Assembly: GCF_004118325.1 (NCBI RefSeq)
Contig: NZ_RDFA01000004.1
Span: 186,001 to 250,000, forward strand
Length of the DNA: 64,000 bases
Source: Halorientalis pallida
Lineage (GTDB): Archaea; Halobacteriota; Halobacteria; Halobacteriales; Haloarculaceae
Direction of reading: 5' to 3'
Shown here: piece by piece, positions 43,343 to 51,102 of the stretch
Layout of the letters: every line of letters starts with the position of its first letter
Position numbering within the stretch: position 1 is the first letter of the stretch
Translations under genes and position numbers: made by a program
The notes under the pieces: model-generated
The model's database searches: none
Told to the model about the DNA's origin: nothing
What the model saw: only the letters and a program-made list of their open reading frames with translations

Positions 43343-44671
43343 ATGGCAGAGACAGATGTGGGCGCGCCGGAGGGGCCGGACGGCTGGCCGGTCGTCGGGA
43401 ACACCTTCCAGTTCGCGCGCGATCCGTTCGCGTTCTACGAGCGGTGTGCGGACTTCGGGGACGTGGTGCCGTACGAGGTCGGCGGGATGACCTTTTACCT
43501 CGTCACGCATCCCGAGGACATCGAGCGGATTCTCTCGACGGAACACCGGAAGTTCGAGAAGGGGGCCTTCCAGCGCGAGCAGTTGCGCGGCGTCCTGGGC
43601 GAGGGGTTGCTGACCAGCGAGGGCGAACGATGGCGAGAGCAGCGCCAGCGCATCCAGCCGACGTTCGGGCCGGAGAAGATCGACTCGTACGTGGAGGTTA
43701 TGACCGACTGCGCCCAGCAGGCCGGCAAGCGCTGGTGGGACGGGCGGCAGATCGCGGTCGGCGACGAGATGCGCCGCATCACCGTCCAGATTCTCGCGCG
43801 GTCGCTGTTCGGGACCGACATCAGCGACCACGTCGAGACCATCGCCGACGCGATGGGCGACATCGGGGCCCAGGCCGAGGCGCCGGCGGCGACGGCCCTG
43901 CTCCCGGAGTGGGTGCCGACGCCGTGGGATCGCCGGGCCCAGCGCGGCGTCGACGCCATCGACGGCGTGATCGCGGACCTGATCGAGCGCCGTCGGGGTG
44001 ACGCCGAGGGCCGGGACGACCTCCTCTCGACGCTCCTGGTGGCCCACGACGAGGGCGAGATCGGGCGGGGGACGCTCCGGGACCAACTCGTCACGTTCCT
44101 GCTGGCGGGCCACGAGACCACGTCGCTGGCGCTGACCTACACCTGGTACCTGCTGGCGGAGAATCCGGACGTCCGTGAGCAGTTACACGTAGAGATCGAC
44201 GAGGTGCTGGGCGATGCGGTGCCGACCATGGCGGATCTGGGTGGGTTGTCCTACACCGAGCAGGTCGTGACCGAGGCGATGCGGTACTACCCGCCGGTCC
44301 ACCGGGTCGTCCGCGAGGCCAGTGAGGACGTACAGTTGCGCGGCCGGACCGTCGAACGAGGATCGATCCTCACGATGCCCCAGTGGATCGTCCACAGGGA
44401 CGCACGGTGGTACGACGACCCCCTGGCGTTCCGGCCCGAGCGGTGGGCCGAGGACCGTGACCGGCCGGACTACGCGTACTTCCCGTTCGGCGGCGGGCCG
44501 CGGCGCTGTATCGGGATGCGCTTCGCGAAACTGGAGGCCCAGCTCATCCTCGCGACGCTGGCCAGGAACTTCCGACTGGAACTGGTCGGCGACGGCGGGC
44601 CGCTCGACCTCACTTCCGGCGTGACGGCCTCGCCGACCGAACCGGTCGAGATGGTGCCGCGGGTGCGCTGA
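43343..44671 (+). CDS. cytochrome P450
   Basis: This 442-residue protein has the I-helix motif AGHETTS (255-261), the K-helix E-x-x-R as EAMR (311-314), a PERW segment near 365-368 and the heme loop FGGGPRRCIG with thiolate ligand C389. It is a soluble bacterial-type monooxygenase that needs a ferredoxin system, not encoded nearby. The substrate is unknown. The ATG at 43343 begins MAETDVGAPEGPDGWP; longer frames upstream run through the tRNA gene and are rejected. Confidence 0.95.
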   Translation: MAETDVGAPEGPDGWPVVGNTFQFARDPFAFYERCADFGDVVPYEVGGMTFYLVTHPEDIERILSTEHRKFEKGAFQREQLRGVLGEGLLTSEGERWREQRQRIQPTFGPEKIDSYVEVMTDCAQQAGKRWWDGRQIAVGDEMRRITVQILARSLFGTDISDHVETIADAMGDIGAQAEAPAATALLPEWVPTPWDRRAQRGVDAIDGVIADLIERRRGDAEGRDDLLSTLLVAHDEGEIGRGTLRDQLVTFLLAGHETTSLALTYTWYLLAENPDVREQLHVEIDEVLGDAVPTMADLGGLSYTEQVVTEAMRYYPPVHRVVREASEDVQLRGRTVERGSILTMPQWIVHRDARWYDDPLAFRPERWAEDRDRPDYAYFPFGGGPRRCIGMRFAKLEAQLILATLARNFRLELVGDGGPLDLTSGVTASPTEPVEMVPRVR

Positions 44672-44676
44672 CGAGG

Positions 44677-44907
44677 CTCACTTCGTTCGGTCGGCCTCGC
44701 CCTGCTCGCGGGCCACAGGCCCGCTCGCTCTTTCCGTGGCCTCGCTCACTTCGTTCGGTCGGCCTCGCCCTGCTCGCGGGCCACAGGCCCGCTCGCTCTT
44801 TCCGTGGCCTCGCTCACTTCGTTCGGTCGGCCTCGCCCTGCTCGCGGGCCACAGGCCCGCTCGCTCTTTCCGTGGCCTCGCTCACTTCGTTCGGTCGGCC
44901 TCGCCCT
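44677..44907 (-). repeat. 68-bp tandem repeat (3.4 copies) copying the 3' end of a membrane-protein gene
   Basis: Units start at 44677, 44745, 44813 and 44881 (the last partial), with a period of 68 bases and near-identity. Each contains a perfect hairpin GCGGGCC-ACA-GGCCCGC. The partial unit nearest the gene includes the coding end (Glu-Ala-Asp-Arg-Thr-Lys) and stop of the small membrane protein; the other copies repeat that tail beyond the stop. There are no spacers. It occupies the whole gap between two convergent genes. Confidence 0.95.
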
Positions 44908-45133
44908 TCACATCACCGGTCCGATCCGTCGCGAATCCGGTCCGGAAGGCGATGTACGCGAGGACGCAGATGAACAGGATCGGGGGCAGAATCATGAATC
45001 CCCAGAGCCCGTCGAGCCCCCACCCGAGAATGAGGATTACGTCCGCGATCCCGAGCGCGAGAAAGGGCAACACCCAGAGTGCCGCCTGCTTGCGGCTGAC
45101 CCCACTCCCGTCGCCGGAGATCAGTTCGTCCAT
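44882..45133 (-). CDS. small two-helix membrane protein
   Basis: This 83-residue protein has two membrane segments near 18-36 and 44-64 with charged ends. No motif is known; the function cannot be inferred. The coding end lies in the 68-bp repeat, so its last six residues are encoded by repeat DNA. Confidence 0.7.
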   Translation of the reverse strand: MDELISGDGSGVSRKQAALWVLPFLALGIADVILILGWGLDGLWGFMILPPILFICVLAYIAFRTGFATDRTGDVKGEADRTK

Positions 45134-45294
45134 ATCCCACGTTCGGTCTTCGAGGTAAAAAGCACCGCGTTGTTGGACCCACTGGCTCCACGGGTTTATT
45201 ATTAATCCGACCAGAGAATATTGTTAATCAGAGGTACTACAGTGCCGATTTATAACAGCTAAATTAATAAGACGGACTCGGTTACGTTCTCGTA
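45134..45294 (+). promoter_or_regulatory. AT-rich promoter region of the metal ATPase gene
   Basis: The 160 bases before the P-type ATPase are AT-rich, with several TATA-like words (TTTATTATTAATCC, ATATTGTTAATC, GATTTATAAC, AAATTAATAAG). The last box is about 35 bases before the ATG. A metal-responsive operator would be expected, but no clear palindrome stands out. Confidence 0.45.
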
Positions 45295-47610
45295 ATGAGC
45301 GAGAGTACAGTGGACGGCGACCGGGGCCCAGGCGACGGGGTTCGGTTCCGGCTGGAAGTGCCGGAGATGGACTGTCCGTCGTGTGCCGGGAAAGTCGAGA
45401 ACGCGCTCGACGGCGTCGACGCTGTGACCGAGACGGATTTCAGCCCGGCGACGGGCGTGGTCACACTGACGGCGGCGTCGGGCGCAGCCCGGGAAGCGGC
45501 CGTCGAGGCGGTCGAGGGTGCCGGCTACGAGGTGACCGGCGCGGCCGAGGCCGGCACGGAGCGGGCGGGACCTGCCGCGGCGGAGCCGGTCTGGAAGACC
45601 ACCCGGGCCAAAAAGACGGCCGCCAGCGGCGCGTTGTTGCTGGTGGCGCTGGCCGTGCGATTCCTGCCCCTGGGGCTGGACGTCACCGTCTTCCGGCCGT
45701 TCGGCCACTCTCTGTTCGCCGCCGACGTGCTCCTGCTGGCGGCCGTCGCGGTCGGTGGCGAGGTAATCGTCCGGAACGGCTACTACTCGGCGCGGAACCT
45801 GAGCCTCGACATCGACTTCCTGATGACCGTCGCGATCCTCGGCGCGACGGCGGTGTCGCTGACGACGCCCGAGCGGTTGCTGATCGAGGCGGCCTCACTC
45901 GCCGTGCTGTTCAACGTCTCCGAACTGCTCGAACGCCACGCCGTCGACCGGGCGCGGAACTCCCTCACCGAACTGCTGGAACTCGCGCCCGAGCGGGCAC
46001 TGGTCCGTCGGGACGGCGACCTGACGGAGGTGCCCGCCGGCGAGGTCGCCGTGGGCGAGACGGTCGTGGTCGAACCCGGCGAGAAGGTGCCCCTGGACGG
46101 CGACGTGGTAGCAGGCGAGAGCGCGGTCGACGAGGCACCGATCACCGGCGAGAGCGTCCCCGTCGACAAGACCGTCGGCGACGAGGTGTACGCTGGGTCG
46201 ATCAACGAGAGTGGCTACCTCGAGTTCGAGGTGACTGCCGGGGCCGAGGACACCACGCTGTCCCGGGTGATCGACCTGGTCGAGGGCGCACAGGAGCGAA
46301 AGACCGACCGCGAGCAGTTCGTCGACCGGTTCGCCAGCTACTACACGCCGGTCGTGGTCGCCGTGGCCATCCTCACCGCGACGGTTCCGCCGCTCGTCCT
46401 CGGATGGCCCGGCGTCGAGTGGCTCGTCAACGGCATCACGTTCCTCGTCATCGCCTGCCCGTGTGCCTTCGTCATCTCGACGCCGGTCACGGTGGTCTCG
46501 GGCGTGACGAGCGCGGCCCGCAACGGCGTCCTCGTCAAGGGTGGCGACCACCTCGAAGCGATGGGCGAGGTCGACGCCGTCGCCGTCGACAAGACGGGCA
46601 CCCTGACGACCGGCGACCTCGGCGTGACCGACGTGGTGCCGCTCAACGGCAACGACGACGCGGACGTCCTCCGCTGTGCCCGCGGGCTGGAAGCCCGGAG
46701 CGAACACCCCATCGCCGCGGCCATCGTCGGCCACGCCAGCGCCGAGGGCGTCACGAACGGCGACCGCGCGGTCGAGGACTTCGAGAGTCTGACCGGACAA
46801 GGCGTCCGCGCCGAACTGGGGGGCGCGACCCACTACGCCGGCAAGCCGGCCCTCTTCGAGGACCTGGGCTTCGATCTCGGCCACGTCCACTTCACGACCG
46901 ATGCGGGCGAGTTGCCCGCCGACACCCGCGACCAGTGTGAACGCGCGGGCTGTCTCGACCTCGTCGAGGACACCATCCCGCGACTCCAGGCCGAGGGCAA
47001 GACCGTGATCCTCGTCGGCACGGACGAGGAGGTCGAGGGCCTGATCGCCGTCTCCGATACGATCAGGCCGAACGCGGCTCGCACCGTCGCGGCCCTGCGC
47101 GACCAGGGACTGACCACGGTGATGCTCACCGGCGACAACGAGGGGACCGCCCGCGCCGTCGCCGGGGAAGTCGGCGTCGACGACTTCCGCGCCGGCCTGC
47201 TCCCCGAGGACAAGGTGGCGGCTATCGAATCGCTCCAGGCCGAGTGCGGCGAGGTCGCGATGGTCGGCGACGGCATCAACGACGCGCCCGCCCTCGCCAC
47301 GGCGGACGTGGGCGTCGCCATGGGCGCCGCCGGCTCGGATACGGCCATCGAGACCGCCGACGTGGCCCTGCTGGGCGACGACCTCTCGCGACTGCCCTAC
47401 CTCTCGAAGCTCTCGAAGCGAGCCAACGGCGTCATCCGGCAGAACATCTGGGGGTCGCTGGGTGTCAAAGCGATCCTCGCAATCGGGATCCCGTTCGGCC
47501 TCGTCGGCGTCATCCACGCCGTCCTGATCGGCGACGTGGGGATGACCAGCGCCATCACCGGCAACGCGATGCGGCTGGCGCGACTGCAGCCCGAGGATTT
47601 CCAGGACTGA
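45295..47610 (+). CDS. Zn/Cd-type heavy-metal P1B-ATPase
   Basis: This 771-residue pump has an N-terminal heavy-metal domain with C27-x-x-C30 (MDCPSC), eight membrane segments, TGES at 284-287, the ion-channel CPC motif at 388-390, the phosphorylated D432 in DKTGT, the SEHP motif and the hinge GDGINDAPAL. The last membrane helices carry IGDVGMTS, whose Asp is typical of Zn2+/Cd2+/Pb2+ exporters (ZntA/CadA) as opposed to copper pumps. It should export excess zinc or cadmium from the cytoplasm. Confidence 0.93.
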   Translation: MSESTVDGDRGPGDGVRFRLEVPEMDCPSCAGKVENALDGVDAVTETDFSPATGVVTLTAASGAAREAAVEAVEGAGYEVTGAAEAGTERAGPAAAEPVWKTTRAKKTAASGALLLVALAVRFLPLGLDVTVFRPFGHSLFAADVLLLAAVAVGGEVIVRNGYYSARNLSLDIDFLMTVAILGATAVSLTTPERLLIEAASLAVLFNVSELLERHAVDRARNSLTELLELAPERALVRRDGDLTEVPAGEVAVGETVVVEPGEKVPLDGDVVAGESAVDEAPITGESVPVDKTVGDEVYAGSINESGYLEFEVTAGAEDTTLSRVIDLVEGAQERKTDREQFVDRFASYYTPVVVAVAILTATVPPLVLGWPGVEWLVNGITFLVIACPCAFVISTPVTVVSGVTSAARNGVLVKGGDHLEAMGEVDAVAVDKTGTLTTGDLGVTDVVPLNGNDDADVLRCARGLEARSEHPIAAAIVGHASAEGVTNGDRAVEDFESLTGQGVRAELGGATHYAGKPALFEDLGFDLGHVHFTTDAGELPADTRDQCERAGCLDLVEDTIPRLQAEGKTVILVGTDEEVEGLIAVSDTIRPNAARTVAALRDQGLTTVMLTGDNEGTARAVAGEVGVDDFRAGLLPEDKVAAIESLQAECGEVAMVGDGINDAPALATADVGVAMGAAGSDTAIETADVALLGDDLSRLPYLSKLSKRANGVIRQNIWGSLGVKAILAIGIPFGLVGVIHAVLIGDVGMTSAITGNAMRLARLQPEDFQD

Positions 47611-47613
47611 CGA

Positions 47614-48402
47614 TCACTCCCCCTCGAATTCGGGTTCTCGATCCTCCAGCATGGCCGCGAACCCCTCCCGGTGGTCGTGGCTGTCCCACACTTCCCGGGA
47701 CCGTTCGTACTCCATGTCGAGGCCCTCCCCGAGGGTCACGTCGAAGGCGCTGTTCAGGCACTCCTTGGCGCGGGTCATCCCCATCGGCGCGCGGGTCGCG
47801 AGGTCGTCGGCGTACGCGCGGGTTTCCTCATCGACGGTTCCCGGTTCGACCACCTCGTTGACGAGGCCGATCCGCTCGGCCGCCGCGGGGTCGATCCGAT
47901 CGGACTTCATCACCAGTTCTTTGGCCTTGGCCAGGCCGATCAGCCGGGGCAGGCGCTGGGTGCCGCCGCCGAACGGGAAGATGCCGAGTTTGGTCTCCTT
48001 GAGGCCGTAGGCGGCGTCGGCACCGATAATCCGGAAGTCGAAGGGCAGCGTCAACTCGAAGGCGCCGGCGATGGCGGCCTTCTCGATGCCGACGACGGTC
48101 GGGATCGGCAGGTCCGCGATGCCGTCGAAGAGGCCGCGGAGGCCGTCGTAGATCTCCTGGTGGCCGTCCACGTCGGCCTCGGCCATGAGTTCCAGATCCA
48201 TCCCGGCGGAGAAGACGGGACCGTTGCCCAGCAGGGTCATCACGCGCACGTCGCCACGGTCGTCGACGGTCTCGATGGCAGCCCGGAGGTCGTCGATGAC
48301 CGTCAGGTCCATCGCGTTGCGTTTCTCGGGGCGATCGAGCAGTACGTCAGCGCGGTGGTCCTCGAACGAGACGGCGACCGTTCCGGAGCCGATCGATTGC
48401 AT
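47614..48402 (-). CDS. enoyl-CoA hydratase/isomerase family protein
   Basis: This 262-residue crotonase-fold protein has the oxyanion-hole stretches FSAGMDLE near 67 and IEKAAIAGAFEL near 103. The first is followed by the usual variable loop, the second by the position of the first catalytic acid, which is here Phe-Glu-Leu. It would hydrate or isomerise an acyl-CoA; the pathway is unclear. The ATG at 48402 (MQSIGSGTV) is preferred over one 16 codons upstream. Confidence 0.88.
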   Translation of the reverse strand: MQSIGSGTVAVSFEDHRADVLLDRPEKRNAMDLTVIDDLRAAIETVDDRGDVRVMTLLGNGPVFSAGMDLELMAEADVDGHQEIYDGLRGLFDGIADLPIPTVVGIEKAAIAGAFELTLPFDFRIIGADAAYGLKETKLGIFPFGGGTQRLPRLIGLAKAKELVMKSDRIDPAAAERIGLVNEVVEPGTVDEETRAYADDLATRAPMGMTRAKECLNSAFDVTLGEGLDMEYERSREVWDSHDHREGFAAMLEDREPEFEGE

Positions 48403-48423
48403 GGGGCCACCCACTGCCGAGGG

Positions 48424-48434
48424 GCACAAAAAAG
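48424..48434 (-). terminator. T-run after the rubrerythrin-like gene
   Basis: On the minus strand CCCTTTTTTGTG follows 13-20 bases after the stop at 48447. It may end that transcript before the hydratase gene, although it also lies in the hydratase leader. Confidence 0.35.
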
Positions 48435-48446
48435 GGTCGGCCCGCG

Positions 48447-48593
48447 TCACTCCCGCGGGACGCTGAGGTCACACATCACACAGCCACACTCGGGGCAGGT
48501 CTCGGGCTGGCTGTCCGCCTGGACACGGAGCCGACAGCTCACACACTCGTAGACGAACGGCCGGACCGGGGAGTAGGGGTCACCACTGGGCAT
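48447..48593 (-). CDS. small rubrerythrin-like zinc-ribbon protein
   Basis: This 48-residue frame is MPSGDPYSPVRPFVYECVSC and onward, with CVSC at 17-20 and CPEC at 33-36 plus CVMC just after. This is the rubredoxin-like fold seen in many tiny haloarchaeal proteins annotated as rubrerythrin-like. It would bind one zinc or iron. The frame uses typical codon bias and fills the gap between two genes well. The function is unknown. Confidence 0.75.
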   Translation of the reverse strand: MPSGDPYSPVRPFVYECVSCRLRVQADSQPETCPECGCVMCDLSVPRE

Positions 48594-48757
48594 GCGTGCT
48601 AGTTCGTGACGCACCCACTTGAACACGGACCGACGTGGTGGTCCGGTGACAGTGGTCCGACAGCGCGTCCCCGTGGCGTCCGTCGCGGGTGGCGAGCATC
48701 GGGTCCCAGCGCCGGGCCGCGGGATATCTTTTCATACCCGCCGGTCGTACTGTGGGT

Positions 48758-49195
48758 ATGAACGAGGCCACCGTCGAGGGCGTCGGTGTCGGCGTCGGCG
48801 ACGAAGGCTCGGGCGCGCCCGTCGTCGTCCTCCGTGCGCGGGACGAACTCCTCCCGATTTTCGTCAGTAGCGATCAGGCCCAGTCGATGCAACTGGCCAT
48901 CGAGGGCGAGCCGTTCGACCGACCGCTCACGCACGACCTGTTCGTCGAGATGGTCGCGGAGTTCGGCGGTGCCATCGACAAGGTTCGCATCGACGACCTC
49001 GCCGACGGGACCTTCTACGCCAAGGTCGACGCCGAGCAGTACCACGGCGGCGAGCGCAATGAACTAGTCTTCGACGCCCGTCCCAGCGACGGCATCGCCC
49101 TCGGTCTTCGGGTCGACTGTCCGATCGTGGTCTCGGACGAGGTCCTCGACGCCGCCGGCCGCCCGCCCGAGGAGTTCGACGTCGAGGGGACCTGA
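48758..49195 (+). CDS. bifunctional nuclease (BFN, DUF151) family protein
   Basis: This 145-residue protein has LPIFVSSDQAQSMQLAIEG near 31-49, RPLTHDLFVEM, and RPSDGIALGLRVDCPIVV, the hallmark segments of the BFN family. Plant and bacterial members have RNase and DNase activity; other members are uncharacterised. The ATG at 48758 has a TTTTCATA box about 27 bases upstream, giving a leaderless start. Confidence 0.9.
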   Translation: MNEATVEGVGVGVGDEGSGAPVVVLRARDELLPIFVSSDQAQSMQLAIEGEPFDRPLTHDLFVEMVAEFGGAIDKVRIDDLADGTFYAKVDAEQYHGGERNELVFDARPSDGIALGLRVDCPIVVSDEVLDAAGRPPEEFDVEGT

Positions 49196-49225
49196 CTGGA
49201 CCGGTACTCCCAGCGACTGAGAGCC

Positions 49226-49242
49226 GTCGGCCGCTTTTTTAC
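49226..49242 (+). terminator. T-run terminator after the BFN gene
   Basis: GGCCGCTTTTTTACCG lies about 35 bases after the BFN stop codon and before the universal stress protein gene. A run of six T after GC-rich DNA fits archaeal intrinsic termination. It may also serve as the promoter region of the next gene, which starts at 49271. Confidence 0.4.
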
Positions 49243-49270
49243 CGCACGGCGAGAAACGCGAAACGAACCC

Positions 49271-49759
49271 ATGGTAGACCGCGACTACGACACGATTCTG
49301 GTGCCGACCGACGGGAGCGAGGGTGCACTGGCGGCGGCCGAACACGCTATCGGCCTGGCCGAGCGCTACGACGCGACGATCCACGTCCTCGCGGTCGTCG
49401 ACGTCGACGACGTGGCACTGACCACACCGACGGATACCGATCTCGGCGACCTGAAGTCGACGTTACGGACGCAGGCACAGGCCGACATCGACGAGGTCGT
49501 GAGCCTGGCCCGGGCGGAGGGGCGCGAGACCGAGGAAGCGATCGTCCCGGATACCGAGGAGGCCATCCTCGTCGGTGTCCCCCACCGGGCCATCGTCGAC
49601 CACGTCGAGGACGAGGGGATCGACCTGGTCGTGATGGGGACCCACGGACGGCAGGGGCTCCAGCGCGTCCTGCTCGGCAGCGTCGCCGAGCGCGTCGTCC
49701 GGACCTCCCCGGCTCCCGTCATGACGATCCGACCGACCGAGGACGAGGACGAGGCGTAG
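49271..49759 (+). CDS. universal stress protein (UspA family)
   Basis: This 162-residue protein has the ILVPTDGSEGA N-terminus and the ATP-binding signature G-x2-G-x9-G-S (GTHGRQGLQRVLLGSVAERVV region, residues 125-145). It is a cytoplasmic nucleotide-binding stress protein of uncertain role. The stop codon directly abuts that of the convergent coaD gene. Confidence 0.93.
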   Translation: MVDRDYDTILVPTDGSEGALAAAEHAIGLAERYDATIHVLAVVDVDDVALTTPTDTDLGDLKSTLRTQAQADIDEVVSLARAEGRETEEAIVPDTEEAILVGVPHRAIVDHVEDEGIDLVVMGTHGRQGLQRVLLGSVAERVVRTSPAPVMTIRPTEDEDEA

Positions 49760-50230
49760 TCAGTCCCGGACGCGGCCGTGTTCGTCGATTTCGCCCCGGA
49801 CGATCCGCGTCGAGGAGATGCGCTCGCCGTCCTCGGCGAGGACGTAGGGCGCGACGATTCCCTCGATGGGCTCGAACCCCTGCTCGCGCCGACCGTCGTT
49901 GATCGCCGCCAGTTCCGGGGCCGTCTCCGGTGAGACGACCAGCGCGTCGACCCCTGGCTCGTCGCTGACGATGCCGTGTTCGTCGGTCAACTGCCTGATC
50001 TCTACCGTCCGGCCCCACTCGTCGAGGTCGGCGAGTGCAGCCGCCAGTTCGTCCCGCCGCCGTTCGAACGGCGGGACCTCACGCGTCCGCGAGGCCTGCG
50101 CGAACGCGTCGCTGGTCAGGCCGACGATCAGCCCCTCGTCCCCGTACTTCAGCGCCGTCCGCAGGAGGTTCCGGTGGCCGTCGTGGAGCGGGCCGAAGGT
50201 TCCGGCGACGGCGACGCGAGTTCCGGTCAC
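49760..50230 (-). CDS. coaD: archaeal phosphopantetheine adenylyltransferase
   Basis: This 156-residue enzyme joins ATP and 4'-phosphopantetheine to dephospho-CoA. The nucleotidyltransferase motif is GTFGPLHDGH (H16, H19) and the second motif is ISSTRIVRG near the end. The start is GTG at 50230, which places the first strand at residue 5 as in homologues; no ATG is well placed. The small zinc protein gene at 50301-50459 precedes it on the same strand by 70 bases. Confidence 0.92.
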   Translation of the reverse strand: MTGTRVAVAGTFGPLHDGHRNLLRTALKYGDEGLIVGLTSDAFAQASRTREVPPFERRRDELAAALADLDEWGRTVEIRQLTDEHGIVSDEPGVDALVVSPETAPELAAINDGRREQGFEPIEGIVAPYVLAEDGERISSTRIVRGEIDEHGRVRD

Positions 50231-50300
50231 AGCGGAGTTTGGCGCGCCAGCCACTTCAACGGCGGCGACCGCGAGTCGGTCCGCCGAGCCCCGACAGTAC

Positions 50301-50459
50301 TTACAGCCCGACGATGTCGTCCAGTTCCACGTCGTCGACGCGTCCGCCACAGACCGCACACTCGTCGACGTGGTCGGGTGCCGATCCACCTTCCATGTGC
50401 AGGTTGCCGCAGTCGGTACAGACCTCGAACTCAGCCTGAAGCGTACGGGCGGTCGTCAC
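50301..50459 (-). CDS. small four-cysteine zinc-binding protein
   Basis: A 52-residue frame starting at GTG 50459 carries CTDC at 14-17 and CAVC at 34-37, with an acidic end (VELDDIVGL). The frame has the codon bias of real genes in this genome, fills a gap before coaD and ends in TAA. It is probably a zinc-ribbon protein; no function is known. A slightly longer upstream start cannot be excluded. Confidence 0.7.
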   Translation of the reverse strand: MTTARTLQAEFEVCTDCGNLHMEGGSAPDHVDECAVCGGRVDDVELDDIVGL

Positions 50460-50594
50460 GCCGCCCGTGGAATGTGTCTCGCGGCGGCCCGGTCCCCTGG
50501 CCGTGGGTTCGTACGCCGAGCCGCGGGCACCGATATCAACGTCCAGACACCAGTGGCGTCGGCCTTATCCGTCGCGGAGCCGAACCGAACGGGT

Positions 50595-51062
50595 ATGAGC
50601 AGGGACCTGGAGGCGCGACTCGACGAGACGTTCGACGGGGACGTACCGGACAGCGTCGACGAGGCGGCGCTCGACCGGCTCAAGGCCGTCGCCTACGTCA
50701 TGGACGAGAGTGTCCGCGTCCCCGGCACGGACGTCCGGGTCGGCCTCGACCCGCTGGTGAGCGCGGTGCCGGTCGTCGGCGACGTGATCAGCGGCGGCCT
50801 CTCGCTGTACATCGTCGTCGAGTCCGCGTATCTCGGCGTCTCCTACGCGACGCTGGCCCGGATGCTCGCCAACATCGCCATCGACGTGGGCGGGGGAGCC
50901 ATCCCGTTCGTCGGGACGGTCTTCGACGCGCTCTGGAAGTCCAACGTACGCAACGTCGAACTCCTGCTGGACGAACTGGGCGGGACCGACCAGCCGGATT
51001 CGGTCACCGAGTCGACCGAACCCGAACCCGTGATGATCGAAGTCGACGAACCGGCCGACTGA
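50595..51062 (+). CDS. DUF4112-like membrane protein
   Basis: This 155-residue protein has a hydrophobic core near 60-115 with VGLDPLVSAVPVVGDVISGGLS and IDVGGGAIPFVGTVFDALWKSN, the paired G-x-P-V-G-D and P-F-V-G-T-x-F-D patterns of DUF4112. It is probably a small integral or membrane-associated protein of unknown function. The last 25 residues are acidic. Confidence 0.8.
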   Translation: MSRDLEARLDETFDGDVPDSVDEAALDRLKAVAYVMDESVRVPGTDVRVGLDPLVSAVPVVGDVISGGLSLYIVVESAYLGVSYATLARMLANIAIDVGGGAIPFVGTVFDALWKSNVRNVELLLDELGGTDQPDSVTESTEPEPVMIEVDEPAD

Positions 51063-51102
51063 GCCTCCCGACACTTATATTCTCGCGCCGACAGGCTGAA
51101 CC

